From assembly GCA_963756025.1 (NCBI GenBank), contig CAVWMF010000009.1, positions 124,001-188,000 on the forward strand: a stretch of DNA of 64,000 nt, read 5' to 3'. Each line of letters starts with the position of its first letter. Position 1 is the first letter of the stretch. Below, piece after piece: positions 7,607-18,096 of the stretch. A model generated the notes under the pieces. That model did not search any database and had not been told where the DNA came from. It saw only the letters and a list, made by a program, of their open reading frames with translations. A program made the translations under genes and the position numbers. This stretch comes from Bog-473 sp963756025 (lineage in GTDB: Bacteria; Actinomycetota; Acidimicrobiia; Acidimicrobiales; RAAP-2).

Positions 7607-10172
7607 ATGATGAGCACCGCCGTACTCGCACCTCACGCCGCCTCCCGCCCGGCCGACGGCGGAACGCCGGCCCGCAGGGCTGTCGTCCGCTGGGCCTGGC
7701 GGCTCTTCCGACGGGAGTGGCGTCAGCAGTTCTTGATCCTCGCCCTCATTACCATCGCCGTCGCGGCGACGATAGTGGGTTCCGCCGTGGCGGCGAACAA
7801 CCCACCACCCAAGAATGCCGGATTTGGCACGGCACAGGACTCCGTGTCGTTCACGTCCTCAGACGCACGCACAGCGAGTGTCATTACGAACCTGCAACAC
7901 CGCTTCGGCGACGTCGAGGTGATCGAGAACGAGACTCTTTCGATCCCCGGATCGATCAACACCTATCAACTTCGGGCGCAAGATCCACACGGACCCTTCA
8001 GCGGTCCGATGCTCTCGCTCGTCTCCGGCCACTACCCGACGGGTGCCGATCAGGTCGCTGTCACGAATGGTGTCGCGTCGGCGTTCCACCTTGCGGTCGG
8101 CGACACCTGGCGAGTCGGCGGTGTCGAGCGCCAGGTGGTCGGCATCGTCGAAAATCCCCAAAGCCTCCTGGACGAGTTTGCGCTCGTCGCTCCCGGCCAG
8201 GTGACAAATCCTACGGGAGTCAACGCCCTCTTCGACGCACGGGGCCTGTCGCCCAGCTCGTTCGCCAAGGGCTATCAGGTGCAGACGCCCGCCTCGGTCG
8301 CCCAATCGAACCCTTTCAACCCAGAGACCATCTCTCTGGCCGCACTTGTCCTCGGCATGCTGCTGATCGCGCTCGTGTCGATCGGCGGCTTCACGGTGCT
8401 CGCGCAGCGGCGCCTTCGCTCGATCGGGATGCTCGAGTCGACGGGCGCCACTGACCGCCACGTCCGTCTTGTCATCAGCGCCAATGGCACTGTCGTCGGT
8501 CTTGTCGGTGCAGTCCTCGGTTTCGTCCTCGGCCTCGTCGTCTGGCTCGCCTATCGCCCAAGCCTCGAGCAGAGCTCGCACCATGTCATCGGGGTACTCG
8601 CGCTCTCGTGGACCGTGGTGATCGCCGCCATGGTGCTTGCAGTGGTCGCGGCCTATTTCGCGGCGTCCCGCCCGGCGAGGGCGATCACCAAGGTGCCGAT
8701 CGTCCAGGCACTCTCTGGCCGACCGGCGCCTCCTCGTCAGATCCACCGCTCCGCACTCCCCGGCATCCTCTTTCTGGTGCTTGCGTTCTTGTTGCTCGGC
8801 TATTCCGGTGGGACGAATCATGGAAATGGGAGCGGCGGCGCACCCGAACTCGTGTTCGGCATCGCCCTCCTCATTCCGGGGCTGATCCTGCTCGCTCCAT
8901 TCTTCCTGTCGCTGACCGCCCACGTGGGCCGCCGCGCCCCGATCGCGACCAGGATCGCGCTGCGAGATCTGGCCCGCTACCGGGCACGCTCGGGTTCAGC
9001 GCTGGCGGCGATCAGCCTCGGCGTGCTCGTCGCCGTGATCGTGATCCTGGCCGCATCAGCCAGGTACGGGAACGTCCTCGACTATGCGGGCCCGAACCTT
9101 GCGTCCAATGAGGTGGCCCTTCATATCAGCTTGCCGCCGCCCGGGCATACCATCGTGCGTCGCAATGCGAAGGGCCAGCTCGTTCCGGTCACGAACCACC
9201 CGGTTGAGACGGCGACTCCCGTTCAACTCGCCGCCGCCGCCGGCCAGATAGCGAGGGGACTCGATGCACGGCTCATCGCCCTGGAGACGCCAAATGCGGG
9301 ACTGGACGGGTCGAGTCTGGGTCGGCAGTGGGATGGCGCGATCTACGTGGCCACCCCACAGCTACTCCGGGCGTTCGGGATCAAGGCATCGGAGATCAAC
9401 CCGAACACGGACATATTGAGCTCACGTCCCGGCCTTTCAGGAGTTTCGAGCCTCGTCCTGAACTACGGGTCGAGCGGTAAGCAAGCGAGCAGTCCGTTTG
9501 CAATCGGCGGGGGTGCATCTCAGGCGAGCTGTACCGCCGCCTCGAGCTGTCTGGCGCACCCGGTGATCCAACAGATAGGGGCTCTCCCGGGCGGGACGTC
9601 CGCGCCCAATACGGTGATCACGGAACACGCGATGCGCAAATTCCATATCCAGACGAGCACGAGCGACTGGCTGATTCAGGGATCACAGCCTTTCACCGCA
9701 GCACAGATCAGCGGTGCCGAGCTCACCGCTTCGACGACACAGCTCTCGGTGGAGGCGAAGAACGATCAGCCCAGCTCGGACGCGGTCAGTGACCTGGGCG
9801 ACGATCTTCGGGATCGTCATCGCCCTCGGCGTACTCGGGATGTCGGTCGGGCTCGTTCGAAGCGAGACCGCCAGCGATCTGCGCACGCTCGCGGCGACGG
9901 GTGCGTCCAGCTTTACGCGGCGCACGCTGACCGCCGTGACCGCCGGGACGCTCGGTTTCCTCGGTGCACTCCTCGGGGTCGTGGGCGGATACGTCGGCAT
10001 GATCGGTTGGCTGCGGAGCAATTCGCTCAATGGTGGGATCGCCGCACTCGGAAATGTTCCCGTGGCGGACCTCCTGCTGATCCTCCTCGGTATGCCGGCA
10101 TTCGCGGCGGCCGTCGGCTGGGTATTCGCCGGTCGCGAGCCTTCAACGATGGCGCACCAGGCGATCGAATGA
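7607..10172 (+). CDS. FtsX-like ABC permease (MacB-type), frame-broken near the 3' end
   Basis: A large permease of about 854 residues once one base is removed. An N-terminal membrane helix (about residues 40-60, FLILALITIAVAATIVGSAVAA) precedes an extracytoplasmic domain, then paired FtsX modules with helices such as LAALVLGMLLIALVSIGGF and, after a second soluble region, the final helices. Near base 9793 the frame is lost; deleting one C in GACCTGGGCG restores VSDWATIFGIVIALGVLGMS and the last three helices, ending at 10172. A good AGAAGGAG site precedes the double ATG. It pairs with the ATPase at 6864. Cargo unknown. Confidence 0.75.
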
Positions 10173-10255
10173 ACAGCCGGATTGCAGGCCGGAAGGCGGC
10201 TACCGAGCTCCCCGATGCGATCCCGCGCCGGCAAGGGAGCGCCGGATGATGCCTC

Positions 10256-10738
10256 GTGGCTGAACTGCCGGTTCATCCGAAGGAGGAGGCTTTGATCGAA
10301 CGGCCGGCGAACCGTAAAACGGCATGGCGCGCTCGTCGCCGGTTCGTGGTCCACCTCGGGCTTCTCGGTATGGCCGCGGCCGCAGTGGCCACGCTCCAAT
10401 TCCTGCATGTGCGGGTCGCCTATCACGCCGACGTCGGTCTCGCGTTCGTCGGACTCGTGCTGGTCCACCTGTTCCAGCGCCGCCATACCCTCGCTCGTAT
10501 GGCAAAAGGGATCGGACGGACCTTGCGCCTCGCCGTATCTGACCTGCTCCTTCTCATCATCACCGTGAACGTCCTCGTTTCAGGGGTGGTGGACTGGAGT
10601 CGCGGCGCACCGACGCAATTGCCGCTTCCCAAGCCCTTCTACCGGTGGCATCTGGACTCCGGGCTCGTCCTCGTCATCTACCTCGTGGTGCACGTGTGGC
10701 GACGGAGGAAGCGCCTCCGCCGGTCGACGATCCGATAG
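10256..10738 (+). CDS. Small four-helix membrane protein, DUF4405/cytochrome b561-like
   Basis: A 160-residue integral membrane protein starting at GTG 10256. Four hydrophobic segments (about residues 28-45, 55-70, 90-108 and 130-148) contain histidines positioned like heme ligands in small b-type cytochromes: FLHVRVAYHADVGLAFV, LVHLFQRRH and FYRWHLDSG, then VVHVWRR. The fold resembles DUF4405 or the membrane domain of cytochrome b561. Heme binding is an inference. It lies 84 bases after the permease and converges with the hemerythrin-like gene. Confidence 0.6.
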   Translation: MAELPVHPKEEALIERPANRKTAWRARRRFVVHLGLLGMAAAAVATLQFLHVRVAYHADVGLAFVGLVLVHLFQRRHTLARMAKGIGRTLRLAVSDLLLLIITVNVLVSGVVDWSRGAPTQLPLPKPFYRWHLDSGLVLVIYLVVHVWRRRKRLRRSTIR

Positions 10739-10775
10739 TGGAGAGCGTCCCCTCTCTCGCTGCCTGCGGCGGACC

Positions 10776-11378
10776 TCAGCCCTTCAACGTGTCGGCCCCT
10801 GGATGCTGAGGAGTGGCCACATCTTCGAGCGTATGGTCCAGCTTCACGTGCGCATTGCTGAAGAAGCGGCCCACCGAAGTGCGAGGAGGGCGGGGCCGTT
10901 CGGATGCACTCCGGAATGCGTGGACGACATCCTCGGCGAGCTGCGCGCGCTCGTCGGGCCCGAGCCGCCGCACCAGCTTGGCGACTTCACGATCCTCGAT
11001 GCCGAGCAGCACGCGTAGGTCGACGACGACGAGTTTAAGCGTGTCCTCGAACCCTTGACCATCTGCGGCGTGCACATTTCTGGGATCGATGCCCATCGTG
11101 CGCTGGTGAATCTCCTCCATGATTTCCCGCAGGCCATCGAGATCCTGACGAAGTTTCTCGAGCACATCATGAGATGATCCGTCCAATCGGGGGAGCAGGG
11201 CGCGCTCGAAGGTGTCTTCGTAGCGGGATGCGGATCGCACGAGTTCGCTCCCCAGGTCCGCTCGTTCGATCAGGTCGTCGGTCACATCGAGCCTGGCCGT
11301 AATACGGTCAATACGTGATCGCTCTTCGGCGAAGGGGCCGAAATCGATCGCCCCGCCTTCGTCCTTCACCTGTGACAA
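10776..11378 (-). CDS. Hemerythrin-like helical protein
   Basis: A 200-residue, all-helical protein resembling the actinobacterial hemerythrin/HHE-domain group in overall pattern: ELVRSASRYEDTFERALLPRL, a central MEEIHQRTMGIDPRNVHA, and the C-terminal VKLDHTLEDVATPQHPGAD. The classical H-HxxxE-HxxxH set of di-iron ligands is not complete at the first site (the RYEDTFE segment lacks histidine), so iron or oxygen binding is doubtful. Its neighbour on the opposite strand is a putative heme membrane protein, which would be consistent with a shared redox or gas-related role. Confidence 0.55.
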   Translation of the reverse strand: MSQVKDEGGAIDFGPFAEERSRIDRITARLDVTDDLIERADLGSELVRSASRYEDTFERALLPRLDGSSHDVLEKLRQDLDGLREIMEEIHQRTMGIDPRNVHAADGQGFEDTLKLVVVDLRVLLGIEDREVAKLVRRLGPDERAQLAEDVVHAFRSASERPRPPRTSVGRFFSNAHVKLDHTLEDVATPQHPGADTLKG

Positions 11379-11818
11379 CTCGTCTTCTGCCTATTCTCGC
11401 CGCACTCTCGGACCCCTTCGTTCTTCCAATTAGGTGCCCACTCAGCACTTGTGCGAAACGTGCCAGGCCGTCCATGGAGATGCACCTGCCCGCGCCTCCT
11501 CCCACGTCGTCAAGGTTTCCGTCACGCCGCGCCACGGGACTGTCCCTCTGCTCGCTTCTCTGCTGGGAATCGTCTGCAGATCGGTTCCACGGTCCTGAGT
11601 CGATCGAGGCCGTGGCCGGTGGCACGCCGGCACAGAACCGCGACTGGACTGCCGTCAGAGGGGCGTCGTTACGTTATAGTTCCGCGTCGTCCGCCGGTCC
11701 AACGGCGGTCTCGTGAAGCGGGGGAGGTACGGGCCCAGCCCCGGCCCGCGAGCGCCGGCATCAACGATGTTTGTCTACTGGAGCTAACGTCTCCAGAATT
11801 ATCGCAAAGGGGAGGGCA
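11379..11818. other. Intergenic stretch before the solute-binding protein gene
   Basis: Long frames cross this interval but lack protein character. A small inverted repeat, CTGGAG (11778-11783) with CTCCAG (11791-11796), lies shortly before the ribosome-binding site of the next gene. The TTATAG near 11676 could be a -10 element, but no matching -35 box is evident. Confidence 0.35.
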
Positions 11819-13066
11819 ATGCGCTCAGGTCAGGAAAATGATCGTAACGGCGGCCGTGCTGTTCGCCATGACAGTCACTCCGATCGACGATCAGCGCGAA
11901 TCGAGCGCATCGGCGGCGTCGGCACCGATCAAGATCGCGCTCATCTCCTCCCTGACGGCCCGGCGGCGAGTGAGTTCTCAACGGCCGCCCAGGGCTTCAA
12001 CGCCCGGATTGCCCTTCAGAACGCCGATGGGAGGGGTGAACGGTCACAAAATCGAGGGAATCGTGATCGATGATCAAACAAGCCCCACGGCGGACCCGAC
12101 GGCGGTGAAGGACGCAATCTCAAAGGGCGTGACCGGAATCGTGTCGGTTTCGCCCGCTCTTTTTCGAAGGGGCGAAGTATGCACAGCAGGCTGGTATCCC
12201 GGTTACCGGGCGGCTTCTTCGACGGCCCGGAGTGGGGTACGAAGCCCTACACCAATATGTTCGCCTCGGATGCGGGGAGCGTCAACCCGAAGTATCCCGT
12301 GAGCTCGCTTTACGGGAACATTGTCAAGAAGTACGGCGGCACGGTGGTGGGCTCGTACGGATACGGTATTTCGCCCAGTGCGGTGCGCTCGGCGACCGGG
12401 TTTGCAGAGTCATCCCAACGCCAGGGTCTGAAGGTGGGCGTGCTCGACACCTCGGTGCCGTATGGCAGCGTTGATTTCGGCACCGAGGCCCTCGCGGCCA
12501 AGCAGAAGGGCATCAACGTCGTATGGCCCAGCATGGACGACAACTCGGACTTCGCTCTCGTCACTGCGATGAAGCAGGCCGGCGTCAAGCTCAAGACGAT
12601 CATCCTGCCGACCGGCTACGAGCCCTCGGTGGTGAATTCCCCGGCATGGCCCGATCTGCAGGGCGCCTACTTCTTCTCCGGATTTCGACCCCTCAGCGTC
12701 CCCAACGCGGGGACGAAGCAGATGGCGTCGGCTCTTCAGAAATACGAACACCGTTCACCGGCTGAGTTTCCGACGTACGACATCTACGAGTCATGGGTCG
12801 GTGCCGATCTGATGATCAAGGGTCTCGAGTTGTCCGGGAAGAACCCGACCGGCGCCGATGTGATCAAGTCGTTGCGGGGTGTGACCTCTTACGACGCCAA
12901 CGGGCTCCTCCCGGTGCCGATCGACTACGCGACTGTTTTCGGCCACGACGAGCCAAAGAGTTGCCAATGGATCCTGCAGGCCGGGAAGTCCGGTTTCGTG
13001 CTGACCAGTAAGCAGCCGGTATGCGGGAGTGACATCCCGGGCACTTCGACCGAATCAGCCTCGTAA
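11819..13066 (+). pseudogene. Branched-chain-amino-acid-type ABC solute-binding protein, multiple frame breaks
   Basis: A periplasmic-binding protein of the LivJ/type I fold, about 414 residues if corrected. ATG 11819 follows GGGGAGGG. Protein sense hops between frames near 11836, 11957, 12030, 12161 and 12209: a signal peptide (IVTAAVLFAMT), then IKIALISSLT, AASEFSTAAQGFNARIALQN, GGVNGHKIEGIVIDDQ, FEGAKYAQQAGIPVTG and, from about 12209, an uninterrupted C-terminal 285 residues (GGFFDGPEWG to the end). Each break is a one-base change in a short run of identical bases. No permease or ATPase is adjacent. It is either a degenerate gene or a poorly sequenced intact one. Confidence 0.65.
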
Positions 13067-13203
13067 ACGGGATCGCAGCGTCTGAGCTCGCCGAATTGGG
13101 TGAGCATTGAGACTCGATTGTCGATGGGGTGTGGCGTGGAGCACACGCTTGAGACCACGTTCTCTATAGCGGTTGGTGGCTTTTCTTGTGGGTCACGGTC
13201 GCC

Positions 13204-13905
13204 ATGGCGGCGTTGGACGACGAGAGAGTTGAGGAGCCAGTGCCACTCACCAAGGCGAAAGCGGACGAGCGTCTCACCGACAGGGTTCGGCGAGGACTTC
13301 GCCTTGCGAGCTTTGCATTGGTCACAGTGTTCGGTGCGTGCGTCATCATGCTGGCCGGCGCACTGATGGGTACGGCCACGGTCGCCGCGAGCACTCGCAC
13401 CGATGTGGCCAAATACGGGATCTCCTTTGATTTGCCGAAGAATTGGACGCAAGTGTCACTCAGCCCCGGAGATGTGGGCGGATTGCTGGGTAACGCGTCG
13501 AAGGTGAACGCAAGCGTGAAGAGCTTCCTCACGACCCAGGCCGCGTCGATCGCCAAGAAGGGATTGAAGTTCTTCGCCGTCAATCCGGGTGGGGGTGCGA
13601 ACGTCAACATTGGTATCTATAGCGGGACCGAATCTCTCGCCGGCCTCGACGCCACCGCCAAGCTCGGCATGAGTTCCCTTGGCGCCAAGCAGGTCCAGAC
13701 CAAAGTGGTCCATTTCAAATTCGGAAGCGCAGTAGAGACTACTTACACGTTGTCCGTGGCCGGTGCAACGACTCCCGTCTCGGGGACGCAGTTCTACGCT
13801 TCCCACAAGGGAAAGACATACATCACGACGTTTTCGTCGCAAGATGCCGCAGACGAGAGAGCCGCGGCGTCTGCCATGATGCCGACCTGGCGCTTCTCCT
13901 CCTGA
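13204..13905 (+). CDS. Membrane-anchored extracytoplasmic protein of unknown function
   Basis: From ATG 13204 (an in-frame TTG at 13186 is an alternative) the protein has a charged cytoplasmic N-terminus, one hydrophobic helix (about residues 38-62, ASFALVTVFGACVIMLAGAL) and an exported domain of about 165 residues. The exported part opens with KYGISFDLPKNWTQVSL, a pattern seen in PsbP-like and other secreted beta domains of actinobacteria, and later has TTYTLSVAG and KTYITTFSSQDA. Likely a single-pass, surface-exposed protein. No enzyme motif is visible. It follows the solute-binding gene by 137 bases. Confidence 0.6.
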   Translation: MAALDDERVEEPVPLTKAKADERLTDRVRRGLRLASFALVTVFGACVIMLAGALMGTATVAASTRTDVAKYGISFDLPKNWTQVSLSPGDVGGLLGNASKVNASVKSFLTTQAASIAKKGLKFFAVNPGGGANVNIGIYSGTESLAGLDATAKLGMSSLGAKQVQTKVVHFKFGSAVETTYTLSVAGATTPVSGTQFYASHKGKTYITTFSSQDAADERAAASAMMPTWRFSS

Positions 13906-13917
13906 CAAGCCAGCGCT

Positions 13918-14250
13918 CTAGGGTGAGCCCAACACCGTCCACTTCCCTTTGAGGTACAGGGATCCGAGCGGCGTTTGCCAGCGGAGGGCAACAATCCTTC
14001 CGGCCGGAACTCTGACCTCAATCTCCGAGTCGCCCATATGGCGCAAATGGATGTAAGGGACGAAGCAGCGCAACGTGTGGGTGCCGGGCGACGTAGGGAT
14101 GAAGTTGTCGCCCCAGCGGCCTCTCTCCGGCGGATTGCCGTCAAGGCCGATCATCGGCTTGGAGAAATAGAGCAACGGATTGAGCGCCCGGAAATTTGTC
14201 AGCACGCTTATTCCCGTTGTCTCTGGACCCGGGCCGGGTGGAGTCGTCAT
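13918..14250 (-). CDS. Small hypothetical protein, beta-rich
   Basis: A 110-residue protein without signal peptide. It contains conserved-looking beta segments: LLYFSKPMIGLDGNP, RGRWGDNFIPTSPGTHTLRC and VRVPAGRIVALRWQTP. The composition (glycine, tryptophan, alternating hydrophobics) suggests a small Ig-like or beta-sandwich domain known from actinobacterial hypothetical proteins. It converges with the exported protein at 13905, leaving 12 bases between stops. Function not recognised. Confidence 0.55.
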   Translation of the reverse strand: MTTPPGPGPETTGISVLTNFRALNPLLYFSKPMIGLDGNPPERGRWGDNFIPTSPGTHTLRCFVPYIHLRHMGDSEIEVRVPAGRIVALRWQTPLGSLYLKGKWTVLGSP

Positions 14251-14382
14251 GGGTAGACGTTAGATCGTCGGTCGCTTCCTCAGCGCGGGTGCAGTATGGA
14301 TTGCACGCTGACCGCCTGAAGGGCCCCAGGTGGCCGGGGTGCGGGCAGTTTGCGAGGGGGACGTAACGGGTAGCGAACGGGA

Positions 14383-14784
14383 ATGTGCCCGCGACGGGCA
14401 ACCGATGAAGCCGCCCTCGACGAGACGGTCCAGTGGTACAGGCGGGCTCGGTCGGCGTGCGAGCCCTTCATGTTCGCAGAGGCCCGCTTCCGCACTCCTT
14501 GGGTGGATGACGAATTCGCAGCCACCATCGGCAGCACACGGCGATGGCTGAGTGATAACCCATGTCCGGACAAGAGGCTCGGTCAGCATTTCGTGGAGAT
14601 GCTGGGGGCGTATTGGGAGATGACCAGCGCGACGGTTGCCCGGGTGACGGAGCTGCGCGTGTGCATCGAAGTGCATGTCAAGGCGCTCGACCGCTGGAAG
14701 GCGCAGAGTGTAGACGACAGGGCGCCTGTGCGGCGTGAGAGACGGGAGACGGTCCGGCTCCCGGTCGAGGATCGGATGATGTAG
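14383..14784 (+). CDS. Hypothetical helical protein
   Basis: A frame of 133 residues with amphipathic helices (WYRRARSACEPFMFAEARF, then GQHFVEMLGAYWEMTSATVARV) and third-position G/C bias like real genes here. No homologue is recognised and the start is uncertain. An antisense frame of similar length overlaps most of it (14260-14676) but has the low-complexity Arg/Pro character of a shadow. Converges with the aldo-keto reductase gene. Confidence 0.4.
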   Translation: MCPRRATDEAALDETVQWYRRARSACEPFMFAEARFRTPWVDDEFAATIGSTRRWLSDNPCPDKRLGQHFVEMLGAYWEMTSATVARVTELRVCIEVHVKALDRWKAQSVDDRAPVRRERRETVRLPVEDRMM

Positions 14785-14820
14785 CCGGCGCAGGGCCCAG
14801 GCCGATGCACCGCGCGCCCT

Positions 14821-15801
14821 TCAATTCCAGGGAAGCCCCGCCCGTTTCTCCCAGTACGTAACGGAGTCCTCCCGGATTGCGTCGAGGCGTTCGAGCAGGG
14901 TTGGTTGGAGCTGGGTCGCAGATGCCGTCAAATTGCTGGAGAGCTCGGCCACGGTCGATGCACCGCTGAGGACGACGTCCACCCACGGTTGCGCGAGGAC
15001 CGCGCCCAGGGCCATTGCGTCAGGAGTACACCGGGCCTGGCGTGCCACCTCCGTGAGCTCGGGAATCCGTCCACGAGTCGTCAGCCTTCCGTTCGCCAGC
15101 GCTTCCTTCACGATCACACCAAGTCCGGCGGCGTGTGCGGTCGCGAGCGCCGGACCTGCAGAAGGTTCGAGCAAGTTCCACGTCGCTTGCACGGTATCGA
15201 ATCCGCCGACCTCGAGGGCTCGTTCAATGGTTCTCGCCTGGCCCGGCCCAGTCACGGAGAGTCCTACGGACATCCCGCCCGCCCGTACGCGGGCGAGCTC
15301 GTCGAGCACAGAACGATCGTCTAGCACGCCACTGTCGATGGTGGCGGAGTGGATTTGGTAGAGGCGCAGGTGTGGCTTCAGCAATTCCCGGCTCTCAGCC
15401 AGTTGGCGACGGAGGGTGGCGAGAGAGAGCTCCTTTACCTCGTGGACGGGGGCGTCCACCCGCCAGTCGGCGGTATAGGTGTACCCCCATTTCGAACCCA
15501 CGGTGATATCGGACGACGTCAGCCCCCGGAGTCTGAGCCAATCGGACAGAAAGGCTTCCGCCCGACCGTACGAACGGGCAGCGTCGAAATAGCGGACGCC
15601 CGAGGCGTAGGCGGCGTCGAGCACAGCATGGGCCCCCCTCTCCATCGAGGCTACGTCGGTGCGCCCGGCCAGGTCGGACCCATGGCCGAGATTGATATAG
15701 CCGGGTCGACCGAGAGCAGCGAGGCCCAGACCCACTCGACTTGCCGCAAGCCGCTCGAGGATGTCCGTGCGCGGGCTGTTCACTCGGAGATCTCCTCGCA
15801 T
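14821..15801 (-). CDS. Aldo/keto reductase
   Basis: A 326-residue NAD(P)H-dependent oxidoreductase with the (beta/alpha)8 fold. The catalytic tetrad is visible: Asp 73 and Tyr 78 in YFDAARSYG, Lys 104 in VGSKWGY and His 151 in YQIHSAT. These enzymes reduce aldehydes or ketones to alcohols, or the reverse. The N-terminus (LGLGLAALGRPGYINLG) resembles the subgroup that includes L-fucose/D-arabinose-type dehydrogenases. It diverges from the PIG-L deacetylase gene. Substrate unknown. Confidence 0.8.
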   Translation of the reverse strand: MRGDLRVNSPRTDILERLAASRVGLGLAALGRPGYINLGHGSDLAGRTDVASMERGAHAVLDAAYASGVRYFDAARSYGRAEAFLSDWLRLRGLTSSDITVGSKWGYTYTADWRVDAPVHEVKELSLATLRRQLAESRELLKPHLRLYQIHSATIDSGVLDDRSVLDELARVRAGGMSVGLSVTGPGQARTIERALEVGGFDTVQATWNLLEPSAGPALATAHAAGLGVIVKEALANGRLTTRGRIPELTEVARQARCTPDAMALGAVLAQPWVDVVLSGASTVAELSSNLTASATQLQPTLLERLDAIREDSVTYWEKRAGLPWN

Positions 15802-15938
15802 CGGCCGGAGGCACAGTCGTCCTGCTGGGTTCCGCCGCGGCTGACGGCCGGGGAGGGGATCTCGATCATCGCGCCTGGCTACGCTGGCCGGGCGGCATAG
15901 TGATGTCCTCTACTCGAGGAAGGGTTGTGGAGACGAAC

Positions 15939-16727
15939 ATGGCTGATGAAGTGAACATACGCGAAATCTGGGGCGTCCTCGACACGGCCGCCCTCGAACG
16001 GATCGTGGTTGTGTCTCCCCACTTCGATGATGCTGCGCTGGGAGCGGCCCATCTTCTCGCAACATATCCCGGCAGTACCGTCATCACGGTTCTCGGGGGG
16101 CAGCCGCCCGCATATCCGGAGCACGTCACACCGTGGGACGAGGCGGGTGGGTTCGTTACTGGCGACGATGTGGTTTCGGCACGACGCGAAGAAGACCGTC
16201 GGGCCATGGCGTTCGTCAAGGCCACGCCGGTCTGGCTGGAGTTTCCCGATCACCAATATTTGGCCGTGGACGAGCGGCCCACACCATCCGAGGTGGGGCC
16301 CGTACTGGAGAAGGCGATCGCTGACGCCAATCCGACAGCTGTCTTCTTGCCAATGGGTATTGCCAACCCGGATCATGTGTTGACGCATGAGGCAGGTCTG
16401 ATGGCCCGGCGGGAGTTGCTCGAGAGCGGGAACAAGGCCGTGTGGTTCTGCTACGAAGATCACGGGTACAAGCATCTGCCGGGGAATCTCGCCTGGAGAA
16501 TCTCCAAGCTGTTCCGTGCTGGGATCTGGCCCACGCCCTCGATCGTGCCGATTGACCTCGATATGAACCAGAAGCGGGCGTTGATCGCCATCTACAAGAC
16601 GCAGGTCGCGCCGCTAGAGCAGGATCACATGTTGAAGGAGCGGCTCGACGCGAATGTCCCCGAGCAGTACTGGCGCCTTTCTGCGCCGGTTCCTGTGATC
16701 GAGTCGATGCTCCCCGGTGACGAATAG
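15939..16727 (+). CDS. PIG-L (LmbE-like) deacetylase family protein
   Basis: A 262-residue zinc-dependent deacetylase of the PIG-L/MshB/BshB superfamily, which removes acetyl groups from N-acetylglucosamine-like substrates. The zinc motif PHFDDAALG is at residues 27-35 and a later partner histidine is in NPDHVLTHEAG (about 147-157). ATG 15939 is chosen because GGAG lies six bases upstream; an in-frame ATG at 15903 would add 12 residues. MshB in mycothiol synthesis is a relative, but the sequence is too divergent to call it that. Confidence 0.75.
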   Translation: MADEVNIREIWGVLDTAALERIVVVSPHFDDAALGAAHLLATYPGSTVITVLGGQPPAYPEHVTPWDEAGGFVTGDDVVSARREEDRRAMAFVKATPVWLEFPDHQYLAVDERPTPSEVGPVLEKAIADANPTAVFLPMGIANPDHVLTHEAGLMARRELLESGNKAVWFCYEDHGYKHLPGNLAWRISKLFRAGIWPTPSIVPIDLDMNQKRALIAIYKTQVAPLEQDHMLKERLDANVPEQYWRLSAPVPVIESMLPGDE

Positions 16728-16757
16728 TCGCCCAGTGGCCCCTCGCCGGAGCTGTTC

Positions 16758-17849
16758 CTAGGAGAGGGAGGCCGGATCGACGCCGACCCCGCCGCTGGCA
16801 CTGCTCTCGTACGCCGCAAGGGCGAATCGAAGGACGTCCACCGCCTCGTCAGCGCTCCAGAGGAGTGGTCCTTCGCCGGTGTGGAGCCAGCGGAGCCAGT
16901 GGCGACCCGAATCCCGGAAGCTGCTGGCCCAGTCGTCATCGAGAGCATGATACGAGCGCATCTCGCCTTCCGCGTAGACGTCGAGGCTCGGCTGTTGTAT
17001 GCCCCGTCCGGTGCACCGGTTGACGCGGGCATAGCCCTGATGCCCGGTCACCTCCCACCGCTCGTCGTTGGTGTAATAATCAGAGCGCAGGTACATGGAC
17101 GGTGCGAGCGTGATGTCCCAGACGCCCCGAATCCCGTTCGTGTGCTCCCAGAGGATGGTCGTAGGGGCGTCCACCTCAATGGTCGGTATGACCTCGGTTG
17201 TGCCGATCCAGGCCCGCACCTCTCTGATGGGTCCGAAGAGCCACAGGGCCGTCGCCAATTTGTGCCATCCGTCATCGAAGACGAGGACGCCCCGTCCGTT
17301 TCTCATCTGTTGGAACTGCCATTCGTAGCTACTGGCGGGAACGTCCCATCCGCCCCGGCCGCTTCCCACCATCTTCATGTGGTAGCCGCTGACCTCGCCC
17401 AGAACACCCGACTCGACCGTCTCTTTGAGTTTCCTTAGCGGCTCGTAGAAGATGTAGTTCTCCATCACCCGGAAGAGACGGTCGTTGGCGCGGGCCGCGC
17501 TCAGCATCTTCTCGGCGCTCGCGATGTCGTTGCACATCGGCTTTTGCAGGTTCACGTGCCAACCATTGTCCAGGAGTTCTATGACGCCGTCGACGTGCAG
17601 GGGGATCGGTAGCAGAGCTTCGACGGCGTCCACTTCGAGCCCGCTGGCGGCGAGCTCCGCTGTGGTTGCAAAGGTGTGCGCCCCGGGCCAGTCCGCCTGA
17701 CGCTGTACACGACGCTCCTCGCTGGGGTCGACCAAGGCCACGACCTCCACGTCGGGATTGTCCTTGTAGGCCCGAACGTTCAAGTCATAGATCCGGCCGA
17801 GGCCGACAAACGCGGCCCGCACGGGGCGGTCGTATGGCTGAAATGTCAT
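16758..17849 (-). CDS. Gfo/Idh/MocA-family oxidoreductase
   Basis: A 363-residue NAD(P)-dependent dehydrogenase. The Rossmann motif is VGLGRIYDLN (about 15-24), the acidic residue that binds the ribose is in VALVDPSEE (about 37-45), and the active-site lysine is in NLQKPMCND (Lys 103), the counterpart of the family's EKP motif. The C-terminal beta-sheet domain follows. The frame is open to 18236 upstream, but conserved sequence begins at the ATG at 17849. It lies divergent to a P450 with 247 bases between starts. Sugar or inositol-type substrates are common for this family; the actual one is unknown. Confidence 0.8.
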   Translation of the reverse strand: MTFQPYDRPVRAAFVGLGRIYDLNVRAYKDNPDVEVVALVDPSEERRVQRQADWPGAHTFATTAELAASGLEVDAVEALLPIPLHVDGVIELLDNGWHVNLQKPMCNDIASAEKMLSAARANDRLFRVMENYIFYEPLRKLKETVESGVLGEVSGYHMKMVGSGRGGWDVPASSYEWQFQQMRNGRGVLVFDDGWHKLATALWLFGPIREVRAWIGTTEVIPTIEVDAPTTILWEHTNGIRGVWDITLAPSMYLRSDYYTNDERWEVTGHQGYARVNRCTGRGIQQPSLDVYAEGEMRSYHALDDDWASSFRDSGRHWLRWLHTGEGPLLWSADEAVDVLRFALAAYESSASGGVGVDPASLS

Positions 17850-18096
17850 GAGGTGATCGCTTCCAGTTCGGGCGGGCCGGGCGAAGGCCCGATTGATCGG
17901 TGCGGACCCTATCCCGACTGCCGAGGACCTGTCCATGACCCTGGGGATCCCCGGGGCTGTCTCGTCGCGAGGGGCCGAACAGGTCGCCTCGGGTCTTCGA
18001 CGTACCGGCACATCGCCCGCGGTCCCGATTGCTTCACCGTGTAGTTTTGGGGCCGGCCGGCCCGGTGAGGTGGTTGGTCCAGATGGAGGGAATGCA

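Noticed and set aside
10741..10757. GAGAG/CTCTC inverted repeat between converging genes, considered as a terminator.
   Set aside because: The stem is only five bases and no T-run follows on either strand.
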